NCBI RefSeq assembly: GCF_001412105.1
Contig: NZ_LKST01000001.1
Coordinates: 248,001 to 312,000 of the forward strand
Direction of reading: 5' to 3'
DNA: 64,000 bases
Origin: Corynebacterium oculi
Lineage (GTDB): Bacteria; Actinomycetota; Actinomycetes; Mycobacteriales; Mycobacteriaceae
Shown: in pieces, positions 24,163 to 32,582 of the stretch
Numbering within the stretch: position 1 is the stretch's first letter
How the letters are laid out: each line of letters starts with the position of its first letter
Program-made: the position numbers and the translations under genes
Notes under the pieces: model-generated
Told to the model about the DNA's origin: nothing
The model's database searches: none
Seen by the model: only the letters and a program-made list of their open reading frames with translations

Positions 24163-25563
24163 CTAATCGTTGCGTCTGGTCTGCCTCGCCAGCACCCGCG
24201 TGCGTAGCGGCTCGGCCGCCAGGAGAGCAAGGAAGGTAAGTGCCCATCCCGCGACGAGAAATCCGAGCGAATGGCCGATGCGCGCAGGCATGTCCATTGA
24301 TTCCGATGCGGTGAGCATCAGGGAAGCCAAGCCCGCTCCGCAGCAGAATCCGAAGGCTCCCACGAGGAAAGCAGGGAGCATCACCTCAATGAAGGATGTC
24401 CGAGAGAGGAAGCCACGGCGCACGCCGATGAGGTGCAGCGCTCGGGAGAGCGCGGCGGACTCAAAGACCTCGCTCGCCTGTCCTAAGAAGATAGAGGTGC
24501 TGGTGATGAGGAAGCCAAAGAATAGGGTGAGGATTGCGCCGGTACTGATATCGCCAAAGATGAGGTCGATTCTCGGATCCTCCCGGAGAGCCTGGGTCAG
24601 CTCGTCCTCGACGAGGGGAGTGATGATGAGATACCCGGCGAGGAAGCCGAAGAAAGCGATGGGTGAACTGCGCTTCCATGCCGCCTTCGCGTTGCCGGAT
24701 ATGCGCCGGCAGGCCACCAGGTGTGCGGTTCCGGGCAGGAGGGCGAGCATCCGTGCCGCCACCTGAAGCAGGTAGGGGGCCACGATATTCACGCACAGGA
24801 TGAGGAAGAAAAGGAGCGCGATCGCGCTGAGCATCACGTCTGCCTCGGAATGGGTGATGTCCAGCCTGCGCAGTACCAGGGCGGTGAGGAGGAAAACGGC
24901 GAGGAAAACAATAAGCCGCCATCGTCGCAGCGCCGCGGGCATATTCTGGCGGGCCACCCCCAGCGGGGTGACGCGCACGCGCTGCATGCCCGCGAAGGCG
25001 GCCCCGAGCGCGAGCAGGAGAAGAATCGCGGACACGGAGAGATAGCCCCACCACGGCAGCAGAATCTCGTGGAGCGCCACGGGCCGTTGCTGGAAACGAA
25101 AGGACGTCAAGGCCGGTGCGCTTAAGAAACTCAAGGCCAGACCCAATCCGATCCCAAGGATCGCCTGGAATCCCGTTTCCACCACGGTGATCCGGGTCAC
25201 GTCGCGGGAGGAAAGCCCCAGCAGCCGGAGGGCGGCCAGGCGGCGTTCACGCCCCGCGGCGCCCAGAACTGCGGCCTGGGCGGTGAGGCTAAAAAGAGCG
25301 GGCAGGATAAAGGCGCAGGAAAAGAGCGCGAGGAAGAGCCAGTTAAGGGGAGGGAGTTCCTCGCGGACAAGCACCGTGGCTTCCTCGGGATGCTGAGCGC
25401 GCTGCCAAAACATCCAGGTTCCCCCGGCCACGAGGAACGCCACGGTGGCACTCACGGTGAGGGAGAGGAGCGCCAGGAGGGGCAGAAGCCAGGCCCCGGT
25501 GCGGGATCGGAGGCCTGCCTTGTGCAGATCGAGGGTAAGGCGTAGGGCCACGGTGGTGGTCAC
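24163..25563 (-). CDS. ABC exporter permease, FtsX-like
   Basis: 466 residues from a GTG at 25563 that overlaps the ATPase stop (GTGA). About eight to ten hydrophobic segments are visible in two halves. The first half (LPLLALLSLTVSATVAFLVAG; FLALFSCAFILPALFSLTAQ) and the repeat around AFFGFLAGYLIITPLVEDEL are followed by large loops (RRLAALRLLGLSSRDVTRI) of the FtsX/MacB permease type. Such proteins pair with an ATPase and move lipids, peptides or antibiotics or transmit signals. It ends at 24163, after an unremarkable 130 bp. The partner ATPase and a divergent two-component system suggest a stress- or drug-responsive exporter. Confidence 0.85.
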   Translation of the reverse strand: MTTTVALRLTLDLHKAGLRSRTGAWLLPLLALLSLTVSATVAFLVAGGTWMFWQRAQHPEEATVLVREELPPLNWLFLALFSCAFILPALFSLTAQAAVLGAAGRERRLAALRLLGLSSRDVTRITVVETGFQAILGIGLGLALSFLSAPALTSFRFQQRPVALHEILLPWWGYLSVSAILLLLALGAAFAGMQRVRVTPLGVARQNMPAALRRWRLIVFLAVFLLTALVLRRLDITHSEADVMLSAIALLFFLILCVNIVAPYLLQVAARMLALLPGTAHLVACRRISGNAKAAWKRSSPIAFFGFLAGYLIITPLVEDELTQALREDPRIDLIFGDISTGAILTLFFGFLITSTSIFLGQASEVFESAALSRALHLIGVRRGFLSRTSFIEVMLPAFLVGAFGFCCGAGLASLMLTASESMDMPARIGHSLGFLVAGWALTFLALLAAEPLRTRVLARQTRRND

Positions 25564-26246
25564 TGGGCACCTCGCAGCACACGGTCGTCGTGGATAATGC
25601 CATCGCGGATTTCCACGCGCCGCTCCATCCACCGCGCCACTTGGGCGTCGTGAGTCACCATGATGAGGGTGGCTCCCGAGTGTTGTACGAGGGCGCTGAG
25701 CATCTGCATGACCTCGTGGCCCGTGCCCTGGTCGAGCGCTCCGGTGGGCTCGTCGGCGAAGATGACGGCGGGTTTGGTCACCAGCGCGCGGGCGATCGCC
25801 ACGCGCTGCGTCTGGCCGCCGGAGACCTCCGCGGGGCGGCGCTGGGCGATGTCGCCGAGGCCGAGCTGGTCGAGGAGGCGCTGGGCGCGCGTGCGGGCCG
25901 CGCGCCGGGTGAGCCCGGTGAGGAGGGCCGGCAGGGCGATGTTCTCCAGGTTGGAGAGTTCCGGTAGGAGTTGTCCGTCCTGGAACACAAAACCATAGTG
26001 CCGCAACCGCAGGCGGGAGCGCTGGTGATCGGGGAGGGAAGAGACGCGGGTATCGCCAAAGCATACGTCGCCGTGCGTGGGAGTGAGCACCCCGGACATG
26101 CAGTGCAGGAGGGTGGATTTACCGGATCCGGAGGGGCCCATGATGGCGACGGTCTCTCCGGCGTTGACGGTCAGTGATACGCCGGAGAGAACATCATGGC
26201 CACCGTAATTCTTGGTGATGTCTGAAACTCGGAGTGAATGGGTCAT
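25560..26246 (-). CDS. ABC transporter ATPase (LolD/MacB type)
   Basis: 228 residues with Walker A GPSGSGKST (about 38-46), Q-loop FVFQDGQLLPEL, signature VSGGQTQRVAIARAL, Walker B VIFADEPTGALD and H-loop VTHD. These place it in the LolD/MacB/BceA class that works with FtsX-like permeases, here the next gene downstream. ATG 26246 fits the family start (LRVSDITKNYGGHDVL); the upstream RBS is weak. It is transcribed divergently from the histidine kinase gene with 133 bp between starts. Confidence 0.93.
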   Translation of the reverse strand: MTHSLRVSDITKNYGGHDVLSGVSLTVNAGETVAIMGPSGSGKSTLLHCMSGVLTPTHGDVCFGDTRVSSLPDHQRSRLRLRHYGFVFQDGQLLPELSNLENIALPALLTGLTRRAARTRAQRLLDQLGLGDIAQRRPAEVSGGQTQRVAIARALVTKPAVIFADEPTGALDQGTGHEVMQMLSALVQHSGATLIMVTHDAQVARWMERRVEIRDGIIHDDRVLRGAQ

Positions 26247-26283
26247 GGCTTTTATTTCATGCGACGGTGCGGGGAGAAACCAG

Positions 26284-26324
26284 AGTGCTGGCAATGAAGT
26301 TCGGGGTAGTGCTGGCAATACCCC
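26284..26324. promoter_or_regulatory. Repeats in the divergent ABC/two-component promoter region
   Basis: The 12-mer AGTGCTGGCAAT occurs twice in the same direction (26284-26295 and 26308-26319), 24 bp apart. The second copy is also centred in an inverted repeat GGGGTA...TACCCC (26303-26324). Such paired direct/inverted repeats midway between divergent starts are typical operator sites. The neighbouring LuxR-type response regulator is the obvious candidate binder. Confidence 0.5.
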
Positions 26325-26379
26325 CATTTTTACCCTCGCATTAGTGTGGTAAACCAGATCGGCCCAAAGGAGGGAAAAC

Positions 26380-27105
26380 ATGCCGTGGTGGCGGGGAAGG
26401 CAGAAGAAAAAGCCGAGCGCGGAGGGCACGCACGAGCAGCGGCAGGCGGCAAAAATAGCGGAATTGACGGCCTCACGCAGGGCCATTGCCGACGCCTACG
26501 AGGTGGAACGCCAGCGCATCGAGCGCGACCTCCACGATGGCACCCAGCAGTACCTGGTGGCGGCCGCCATCAAACTGGGGGAAGCGGAACTCGACGCCCA
26601 CGGGGAGACGTTAGCCCTGGTGCGCGCCGCCAAGGCAGACCTCGACGCCGGCCTGGCCGCCCTGCGCTCGACGGTACGCGGGGTACACCCGCAGGTACTG
26701 AGCGATTTCGGGTTGAGTGCCGCGGTGCGCGACGCCGCCGCGAACTATGGGCCGCACGTCAGCGTGCACACTCCGCACCATCTTCCCGATCTTTCCCCCA
26801 GCGTTTTAGCCTCGGGATACTTCTTCGTGGCGGAGGCGCTGACCAACGCCGCCAAGCACGCCCCCGGAGCCCGGGTGAGCGTACTCGTGGCTTCCGACGC
26901 CCACCTGCGCATCAGCGTGGTCGATCACGGCCCAGGCGGAGCGACGCTGCGCGCGGGGCACGGGCTCGACGGAATGCGTGAGCGGCTGGCGGCCTTTGGC
27001 GGAACGTTTAGCCTCATCTCGCCCCAGGGCGGCCCCACCAAGGTGTGCTGCACGATCCCCCTGCTGCTCGAACGCGGGCAAAGCGGAGTGCAGGAACCCG
27101 CATGA
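26380..27105 (+). CDS. Soluble histidine kinase, HisKA_3 type
   Basis: 241 residues, no transmembrane segment. The phosphoacceptor box is ERQRIERDLHDGTQQYLV (His near residue 52) and the ATPase domain has FFVAEALTNAAKHA (N box) and VVDHGPGGA, GHGLDGMRERL (G boxes). Most kinases of this group are membrane sensors. This one has only the catalytic core plus ~35 basic residues, so it probably senses a cytoplasmic signal or a partner such as the divergent ABC transporter. ATG 26380 has AGGGAAAAC upstream. The stop overlaps the response regulator ATG (ATGA). Confidence 0.9.
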   Translation: MPWWRGRQKKKPSAEGTHEQRQAAKIAELTASRRAIADAYEVERQRIERDLHDGTQQYLVAAAIKLGEAELDAHGETLALVRAAKADLDAGLAALRSTVRGVHPQVLSDFGLSAAVRDAAANYGPHVSVHTPHHLPDLSPSVLASGYFFVAEALTNAAKHAPGARVSVLVASDAHLRISVVDHGPGGATLRAGHGLDGMRERLAAFGGTFSLISPQGGPTKVCCTIPLLLERGQSGVQEPA

Positions 27106-27752
27106 GCCTACGCATCGTTCTCGCCGATGACTCCGCCCTCCTGCGCGAGGGGATGGCGGGACTCCTGGAACGCCGAGGCCACAGCATCGTGGGCAAGGCG
27201 GCCACCGGGCCGGAAATAGGGGAGGTACTCGGCGGGATCGCCCTGCCGGATGTCCTCATCACGGACGTGCGGATGCCGCCCACCATGGCCGATGATGGTC
27301 TCAGGGCCGCCGTGTCCCTCCGCGCGCGATACCCCGAGATGGCGGTGATGGTGCTGAGCCAATACGTGGCCCCCGCCTATGCCGTGGAGCTTTTTGCCCA
27401 TGCCACCAGCGGCACGGGATATCTGCTGAAGGATCGCGTGTCCGACGTAGCGGATTTCCTCGCCTCGCTCGCGGTGGTGGCCCAGGGCGGCACGGTGATC
27501 GATCCCACGGTGGCCAGTGCGCTCATGGCCTCCGGGCGCAGCGGTCTGGGGGAACTCACCCCCAGGGAACGCGAGGTGTTGGAGTTGATGTCGCGTGGGC
27601 AATCCAACCGGGATATTGCGCGTAGCCTGGTGATCTCCGGGGCGGCGGTGGCAAAGCACGTGTCCAATATCTTCAGCAAATTGCGCCTTGACCCGGCGGA
27701 GGAAAACCGGCGGGTCAAAGCCATCCTGGAATACCTTTCCGCGCGCGGTTAA
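27102..27752 (+). CDS. LuxR/NarL-type response regulator
   Basis: 216 residues. Receiver domain at the N terminus (IVLADDSALLREG; phosphorylated Asp in VLITDVRMPP; conserved Lys in GYLLKDRV) and a LuxR helix-turn-helix at the C terminus (LTPREREVLELMSRG, SNRDIARSLVISGAAVAKHV). Partner of the overlapping kinase. It likely regulates the divergent ABC genes, given the repeats at 26284-26324. The stop overlaps the convergent SURF1 stop by 4 nt. Confidence 0.93.
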   Translation: MSLRIVLADDSALLREGMAGLLERRGHSIVGKAATGPEIGEVLGGIALPDVLITDVRMPPTMADDGLRAAVSLRARYPEMAVMVLSQYVAPAYAVELFAHATSGTGYLLKDRVSDVADFLASLAVVAQGGTVIDPTVASALMASGRSGLGELTPREREVLELMSRGQSNRDIARSLVISGAAVAKHVSNIFSKLRLDPAEENRRVKAILEYLSARG

Positions 27753-28684
27753 CCCCCGTAGCGATCCTTCATGGTGGGGGAGTCGCCCGAGGCCTGCCCA
27801 TCATCCCACAGCTGCTCCTGGAAGCGTTTGCGGCGCTCGCGACGGGAAAGCCGGGGCTGATGATCGTGCGGGGTGTCATCGGCGCTCGCGTTCATCTCCG
27901 CGGCCTCTGCCTTGGCGCGGCGGCGTTCCCGCGTCTCGGCATAGATGAAGTAACCCAGGCCCAGGGGAGCCATGACGCCAAAGGCGATCCATTGCAGCCC
28001 ATAGGAGAGGTGCGATCCGCGGTCAAGCTTGGGAATGGGCATGGCGGCGATCTCGCCCGGCTCCCCCTCGGTGAGCTGAACGTAGTCCCGCGCCAATTCC
28101 TGCCCCGTGGCCTGGGCGATCTGCTCGGTGTTGATGCCGTACACCTGCATGTGGCCAGCCTCCTCGAAGGGCTGGCGATCCGGCGTGGCCTCGTTGAGGC
28201 GCGCCACCCCCGCGATGCTGACCTCCGTGGCGGGAGCGGGCTGATACTCGGGCACCCCCGCCCCGGTGGTGGGTTCAAAGCCGCGATTAACCAGGTAGGT
28301 GGTGCCGTCGGTGGCGCGGAATGGGGTGAGCACCTGCACGGCGGGGCCGGAATCGCTGGCCCTCATGCGCAGCACCGCTTCCGCCTCGGGGAGGTAGCGC
28401 CCGGTGAGGGTCACCCGGCGCCATTCGTCGGAAGGCGCGAGGGTGCCGTGGTCAAAGACCTCGGTGACGGGCAGTGGATCGTGAGCAAAGGCCTCAGCGA
28501 TGCGCTCGTTGCGCTCGACGATGTCGGAATCTTTGCCGAGTTGCCAGGGGGCCAAAAAGGTGAAGGCAAAGTAAGAAAACACCACGATCACCAGGGCAGA
28601 GATAATCCACCCGGGCTTGAAAAACACGCGCCACAGAGGGCGGCGGCGTTGCGCTCCGTAACGATCCTTCACGGTTGTGCTCAC
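27749..28684 (-). CDS. SURF1-family cytochrome oxidase assembly protein
   Basis: 311 residues from GTG 28684. Two transmembrane helices bracket an extracytoplasmic domain: residues about 25-47 (GWIISALVIVVFSYFAFTFL) and about 235-255 (YGLQWIAFGVMAPLGLGYFI). The SURF1 signature regions VTLTGRYLPEAEAVLRMRA, YLVNRGFEP and SYGLQWIAFG are present. The family assists heme-copper oxidase assembly. The C-terminal ~60 residues are a charged cytoplasmic tail specific to actinobacteria. Confidence 0.9.
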   Translation of the reverse strand: MSTTVKDRYGAQRRRPLWRVFFKPGWIISALVIVVFSYFAFTFLAPWQLGKDSDIVERNERIAEAFAHDPLPVTEVFDHGTLAPSDEWRRVTLTGRYLPEAEAVLRMRASDSGPAVQVLTPFRATDGTTYLVNRGFEPTTGAGVPEYQPAPATEVSIAGVARLNEATPDRQPFEEAGHMQVYGINTEQIAQATGQELARDYVQLTEGEPGEIAAMPIPKLDRGSHLSYGLQWIAFGVMAPLGLGYFIYAETRERRRAKAEAAEMNASADDTPHDHQPRLSRRERRKRFQEQLWDDGQASGDSPTMKDRYGG

Positions 28685-28722
28685 GCGGTTAAGCCTAGCC
28701 GAGAGCCCGGGCGGGGCTCGGA

Positions 28723-29223
28723 TCAGGAGACCTCATCGCGGCGCGAGCGCACCCAGTCGAGCATGCCGGGTAGCGCGGCCTCGATCTGCTCGTAACAGGA
28801 GCGAAAACCTTCCTGCCCGCCGTAGTAGGGGTCGGCCACGGACGCCTCCTCGGGAGATTGCGGGTCAAAGCTGCGCAGCAGGCGCACGCGCTCGGCGGGG
28901 ATACCGTGCTCCGCGATCAACCGGGAGCGATGCCCCGTATCAAGGGCCACGAGTAGATCTGCCCGAGCGTCATCGGGCCCATATACGCTGGCGCGCAGGG
29001 CCGAGCCGTCATGCCCGTGCGCGGCGAGTTCCGCCAGGGTGCGCGCATCCGCAGGCTCCCCCTCGTGCCAGCCGCCGAGCTCGCAGGAGGTGACGGTGAG
29101 GCATTCGCCCATGCCCGCCTGCGCGGCGGCGTCGCGAAGCATCACCTCTGCCATCGGAGAACGGCAGATATTTCCGGTGCACACAAAGTCGATATGTAGG
29201 TGCGGGCCTTCTGCCTGGGTCAT
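28723..29223 (-). CDS. Low-molecular-weight protein tyrosine phosphatase
   Basis: 166 residues. The P-loop CTGNICRSPMAEVML at residue ~15 carries the nucleophilic Cys and Arg, and the general acid is in VADPYYGG. This is the PtpA family, which dephosphorylates protein tyrosines or small substrates. ATG 29223 has GGAAGGAG upstream. It is divergent from the Nif3-like gene. Confidence 0.93.
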   Translation of the reverse strand: MTQAEGPHLHIDFVCTGNICRSPMAEVMLRDAAAQAGMGECLTVTSCELGGWHEGEPADARTLAELAAHGHDGSALRASVYGPDDARADLLVALDTGHRSRLIAEHGIPAERVRLLRSFDPQSPEEASVADPYYGGQEGFRSCYEQIEAALPGMLDWVRSRRDEVS

Positions 29224-29340
29224 GCTTCTCCTTCCGATGGAAAATGGGTTATACCCTCACCAGTGGGGCAGAAGAATACCTACACTGTGGAGAATCAGGA
29301 AGGCCACCGGCCGTATCAGCAGCGCAGGAAAGGACGCACC

Positions 29341-30207
29341 ATGAATCATGTGAATAATGCCACGGTGAGGGAATCGGGTTCCGCGATCACCGTGGGCGAG
29401 GTGCGCGCCGCGCTCGAAGCCGCTTACCCGCCGCACCTCGCAGAAAGCTGGGATCGCGTGGGGCTCATCTGCGGAGACCCGCAGGCCCCGGTGGACACGG
29501 TGGCCTTTGCCCTCGACTGCACGCAGGCGGTGGCCGAGCGCGCCGTGGAGATGGGGGCACAGATGCTCGTGGTGCACCACCCGCTCCTGCTGCGCGGGGT
29601 GCACAGCGTGGCCGCCGATACCCCCAAGGGCAGGGTGATCCATACCCTGATCGCCGGGGGAGTGGCGCTCATGGCGGCACACACCAACGCCGACTCCGCG
29701 CGCCCCGGCGTCAATGATCGCCTGGCGGAGCTGGTGGGCATCACCCCGGGCCGCCCCATCAGGCCCACCGACCCGCACGCCGAGCGGCTCGATGAGGCCA
29801 CCGGACTGGGGCGCATTGGCACCCTGCCCGCCGCCATGCCGCTGAAGGATTTTGTGCAGCAGGTGGCGAACGCCCTCCCCACAACGGCGTGGGGCGTGCG
29901 CGCCGCGGGCGATCCAGAACAGATGGTGCGTACCGTGGCGGTCTCCTCGGGCTCGGGGGATAGCTTTCTCGACGCCGTGCGCGAGCTGGACGTAGACGTG
30001 TACGTGACCTCTGACCTGCGCCATCACCCGGTGGACGAGTACCTGCGCGCCGGGGGACCCGCCGTGATCGACACCGCGCACTGGGCCAGCGAGTTCCCGT
30101 GGACGCAGCAGGCCGCGCAGATCGTGGCGGATCGGACGGGACTGCGCACCGAGGTCATTGACATTCGCACCGACCCGTGGACACTCTCCGCGCACCCGCA
30201 GGGGTAA
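29341..30207 (+). CDS. Nif3-like dinuclear metal protein
   Basis: 288 residues. Metal-binding motifs of the Nif3/YbgI (DUF34) family are visible: VVHHPLLLRG, MAAHTNADSA and the C-terminal VIDTAHWASE. The two halves bracket a middle insertion. The family is widely conserved, and its annotation as a GTP cyclohydrolase type 2 homologue is not proven. ATG 29341 has AGGAAAGGACG upstream and gives the family's normal length. It is the first of three closely spaced genes with the zinc-ribbon protein and the RNase H fusion. Confidence 0.9.
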   Translation: MNHVNNATVRESGSAITVGEVRAALEAAYPPHLAESWDRVGLICGDPQAPVDTVAFALDCTQAVAERAVEMGAQMLVVHHPLLLRGVHSVAADTPKGRVIHTLIAGGVALMAAHTNADSARPGVNDRLAELVGITPGRPIRPTDPHAERLDEATGLGRIGTLPAAMPLKDFVQQVANALPTTAWGVRAAGDPEQMVRTVAVSSGSGDSFLDAVRELDVDVYVTSDLRHHPVDEYLRAGGPAVIDTAHWASEFPWTQQAAQIVADRTGLRTEVIDIRTDPWTLSAHPQG

Positions 30208-30218
30208 AAAGGACAGAT

Positions 30219-30944
30219 ATGAAGCTCAGCAACTCTGAACAACGCGCCCTCCTGGAACTGTCCACCCTGCTCCGCTCCGCCGCCGTGGTGGGCAGCCGCC
30301 CGCAGCGCAGCGCCGAGGAAGAAGAAGTAGAGAGGCTGCGTGCTGAGCGCCAGCGCCTCTCCACCGCCGCCGCCAGCGCGCGCATGGCCGTGGCGGACAT
30401 GGAGGCAGAAATCCTGCGAATCCAGGATGACGAGCGTAAGTTGCGCAAACGGGAGCGTGAGGACAAGCGGGAACTCGGAGCCACCGAGGACGAGGAGCGC
30501 CGCCGTGACCTGAAGCACGATCTCTATTCCGCCAAGTCCCGCATAGCGGACCTGATGAGCGAGCTCCAGGAGGCGCACAACGAGATCCACGCCCTGCGCG
30601 CCAACAGCGATGTGCACGAGGAAAAGCTCAAGGATCTCAACGGGCGCATCGAAGCCGCCGAGCAGGCGGCCGTGGGCAGCACCCCCCAGAGCCAGGAGGA
30701 AACCCGGCGGGCCCGCGTCCGGGAGATAGAAGAGACGCTGGGCGAGGAGGCCGTGGCGGAGTTTTACCGGCAGCGCGAGGAAAACGCCGTGGGCGCCGCA
30801 GCCTTCAACGGGCGCTCCTGCGGGGGCTGCTTCATCGTGCTTCCCGCCGCGGATCGCTCCGAGATCACCCGCGCCCCCGTCGAGGTGGTTCCGCAATGCC
30901 CCAACTGCGGCTCCTACCTGATCCGGCAGGGGAGCGCCTCATGA
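30219..30944 (+). CDS. Coiled-coil zinc-ribbon protein
   Basis: 241 residues: about 190 residues of charged coiled-coil hairpin, then a C-terminal zinc ribbon with SCGGC and CPNCG pairs. This matches the CT398-like actinobacterial family found next to nif3 and the RNase H fusion gene. The function is unknown; roles in nucleic-acid binding have been suggested for relatives. ATG 30219 follows AAAAGGACAG. The stop overlaps the next start (ATGA). Confidence 0.88.
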   Translation: MKLSNSEQRALLELSTLLRSAAVVGSRPQRSAEEEEVERLRAERQRLSTAAASARMAVADMEAEILRIQDDERKLRKREREDKRELGATEDEERRRDLKHDLYSAKSRIADLMSELQEAHNEIHALRANSDVHEEKLKDLNGRIEAAEQAAVGSTPQSQEETRRARVREIEETLGEEAVAEFYRQREENAVGAAAFNGRSCGGCFIVLPAADRSEITRAPVEVVPQCPNCGSYLIRQGSAS

Positions 30945-32101
30945 AGGTATGCCTGGAGGCAGACGGCGGTTCGCGCGGCAACCCCGGCATCGCGGGCTCC
31001 GGCAGCGTGCTTTACGACGCCCACCGCACCACGATCCTGCGCGAACAGGCTTACGTGGTGGGGACGTCCGCCACGAACAACGTGGCGGAATACTACGGGC
31101 TGCTCATCGGGCTTGAGGCCGCCAGGGACTACGGTGCCACCGAGGTGGCGGTGTACATGGACTCCAAACTCGTGGTGGAGCAGATGTCCGGGCGCTGGAA
31201 AATCAAGCACCCCGATATGCAGAAATTGGCGCGGAAGGCCAGGCGCGTGATGGACACCTTTGACAAGGTGACCTTCCAGTGGGTGCCCCGAGAGAAGAAT
31301 AAAAAGGCCGACGCCCTCTCCAACGTGGCGATGGACGCCGCCGCGCGCGGGGAGAAACCAGGCATGGTGAAGGACACGGGGGCGGTGCCCCTCGCCGGGG
31401 CTTCGCCGGACTCTCCAGCCCCGCCCTCTCCCGCCCCGGCTGCGGGGCCAACTACCGTGATGACATGGCTCAACCCGGAGCGCAAGCCCACCACCAGGTT
31501 CATCCTGGTACGCCACGGGGAAACGGAACACACCGTGCGCGGGTGCTACTCCGGGCAGAGCGACCCCGACCTCACGGAGAGAGGGACAGCGCAGGCGAAG
31601 AACGCCGCCGCCGTGGTGCGCTCCCTGGTGGGGGACTCCACGCCGGTGATTATCTCCTCCCCCCTGGCTCGTGCCCGCCACACCGCGCAGCAGGTGGCGC
31701 GGGTGGTGGGGGGAACGGTGGAGGTGGAGAATGCACTCATCGAGTTGGATTTTGGCGATTGGGACGGCAAGGAAATCGCCAGGGCGCAACAGGAAAACCC
31801 CAGGCTTCACGCCGCTTGGCTCAACGACGCCGCGATCGCTCCACCCGGCGGAGAATCCCTCGATGACCTGCATCGACGCGTCGCGCAATGGCGCCAGAGG
31901 ATGCTGGAGGATCATGAGGGTGCCACGGTGGTGGTGGTCAGCCACGTGAACCCCATCAAGTCCCTTCTGCGCCAGGCCCTCGACGGCGGGCCGGAGTTCT
32001 TCCACCGAGTCTTTGTGGAGATCGCTTCTGTTTCCGTGGTGGAGTTCATGGGAGACCGGGGCCTCATCCGGGGCATCAACATTGGACGCGCCGGATGCTA
32101 A
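30941..32101 (+). CDS. Bifunctional RNase HI / phosphoglycerate-mutase-type phosphatase
   Basis: 386 residues with two domains. RNase HI (about 1-135): acidic catalytic residues in EADGGSRGNPG, NVAEYYGLLIGLEAA, YMDSKLVVEQM and KADALSNVAMDAA. A ~45-residue Pro-rich linker follows, then a histidine phosphatase (about 185-386): FILVRHGETEHT, the second His in VVSHVNPIK, and IELDFGDWDG. This fusion is known in actinobacteria (mycobacterial Rv2228c). The RNase removes RNA from hybrids and the phosphatase resembles alpha-ribazole phosphatase. Both active sites look complete. Confidence 0.94.
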   Translation: MKVCLEADGGSRGNPGIAGSGSVLYDAHRTTILREQAYVVGTSATNNVAEYYGLLIGLEAARDYGATEVAVYMDSKLVVEQMSGRWKIKHPDMQKLARKARRVMDTFDKVTFQWVPREKNKKADALSNVAMDAAARGEKPGMVKDTGAVPLAGASPDSPAPPSPAPAAGPTTVMTWLNPERKPTTRFILVRHGETEHTVRGCYSGQSDPDLTERGTAQAKNAAAVVRSLVGDSTPVIISSPLARARHTAQQVARVVGGTVEVENALIELDFGDWDGKEIARAQQENPRLHAAWLNDAAIAPPGGESLDDLHRRVAQWRQRMLEDHEGATVVVVSHVNPIKSLLRQALDGGPEFFHRVFVEIASVSVVEFMGDRGLIRGINIGRAGC

Positions 32102-32151
32102 CCAGCGGCCTTTTTGCTTCGTGGCCGAGGGAGTATCCTTAACAATCGCGA

Positions 32152-32567
32152 ATGAGTCGATCGGGCGAACGCGACGAGGCGAACCACCCACCCGTGTGGG
32201 CAGGCGCGCCGCCGAGGAAAGTCCGGACTCCACAGGGCACGGTGGTTGCTAACGGCAACCCGGGGCAACCCGCGGGAAAGTGCCACAGAAAGGAGACCGC
32301 CCGCGCCGAAGGCGCGGGTGAGGGTGAAAGGGTGCGGTAAGAGCGCACCGGCGGGGCAGGTGACTGCCCCGGCCAGGTAAACCCCACCGGGAGCAAGGCA
32401 ACGAGGGGCACCACGAAGTGCGCCGGGAGCGGATGATTGAGGGCTGCCCGCCCGAGTCCGCAGGTAGCTGCTTGAGGCGATCAGCGATGATCGACCCAGA
32501 TGGATGTTCGCCGCCACCTATCCGCAGCGGTGGGAGGAGACAGAATCCGGCTCATAGATCGACTCAT
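32152..32567 (+). ncRNA. rnpB: RNase P RNA, type A
   Basis: The 5' end GAGTCGATCGGGCGAACGCG and the 3' end ATAGATCGACTC form the P1 helix. The conserved core strings GAGGAAAGTCCGGACTCC near 32214 and ACAGAATCCGGCT near 32540 are both present, as are the GAAAGTGCCACAGAAA block and the AGGTAAACCCC element. The order and length are those of a bacterial type A ribozyme. A short GCCC/GGGC hairpin follows at about 32571. Confidence 0.96.
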
Positions 32568-32582
32568 TCGCCCTTCTTGGGC

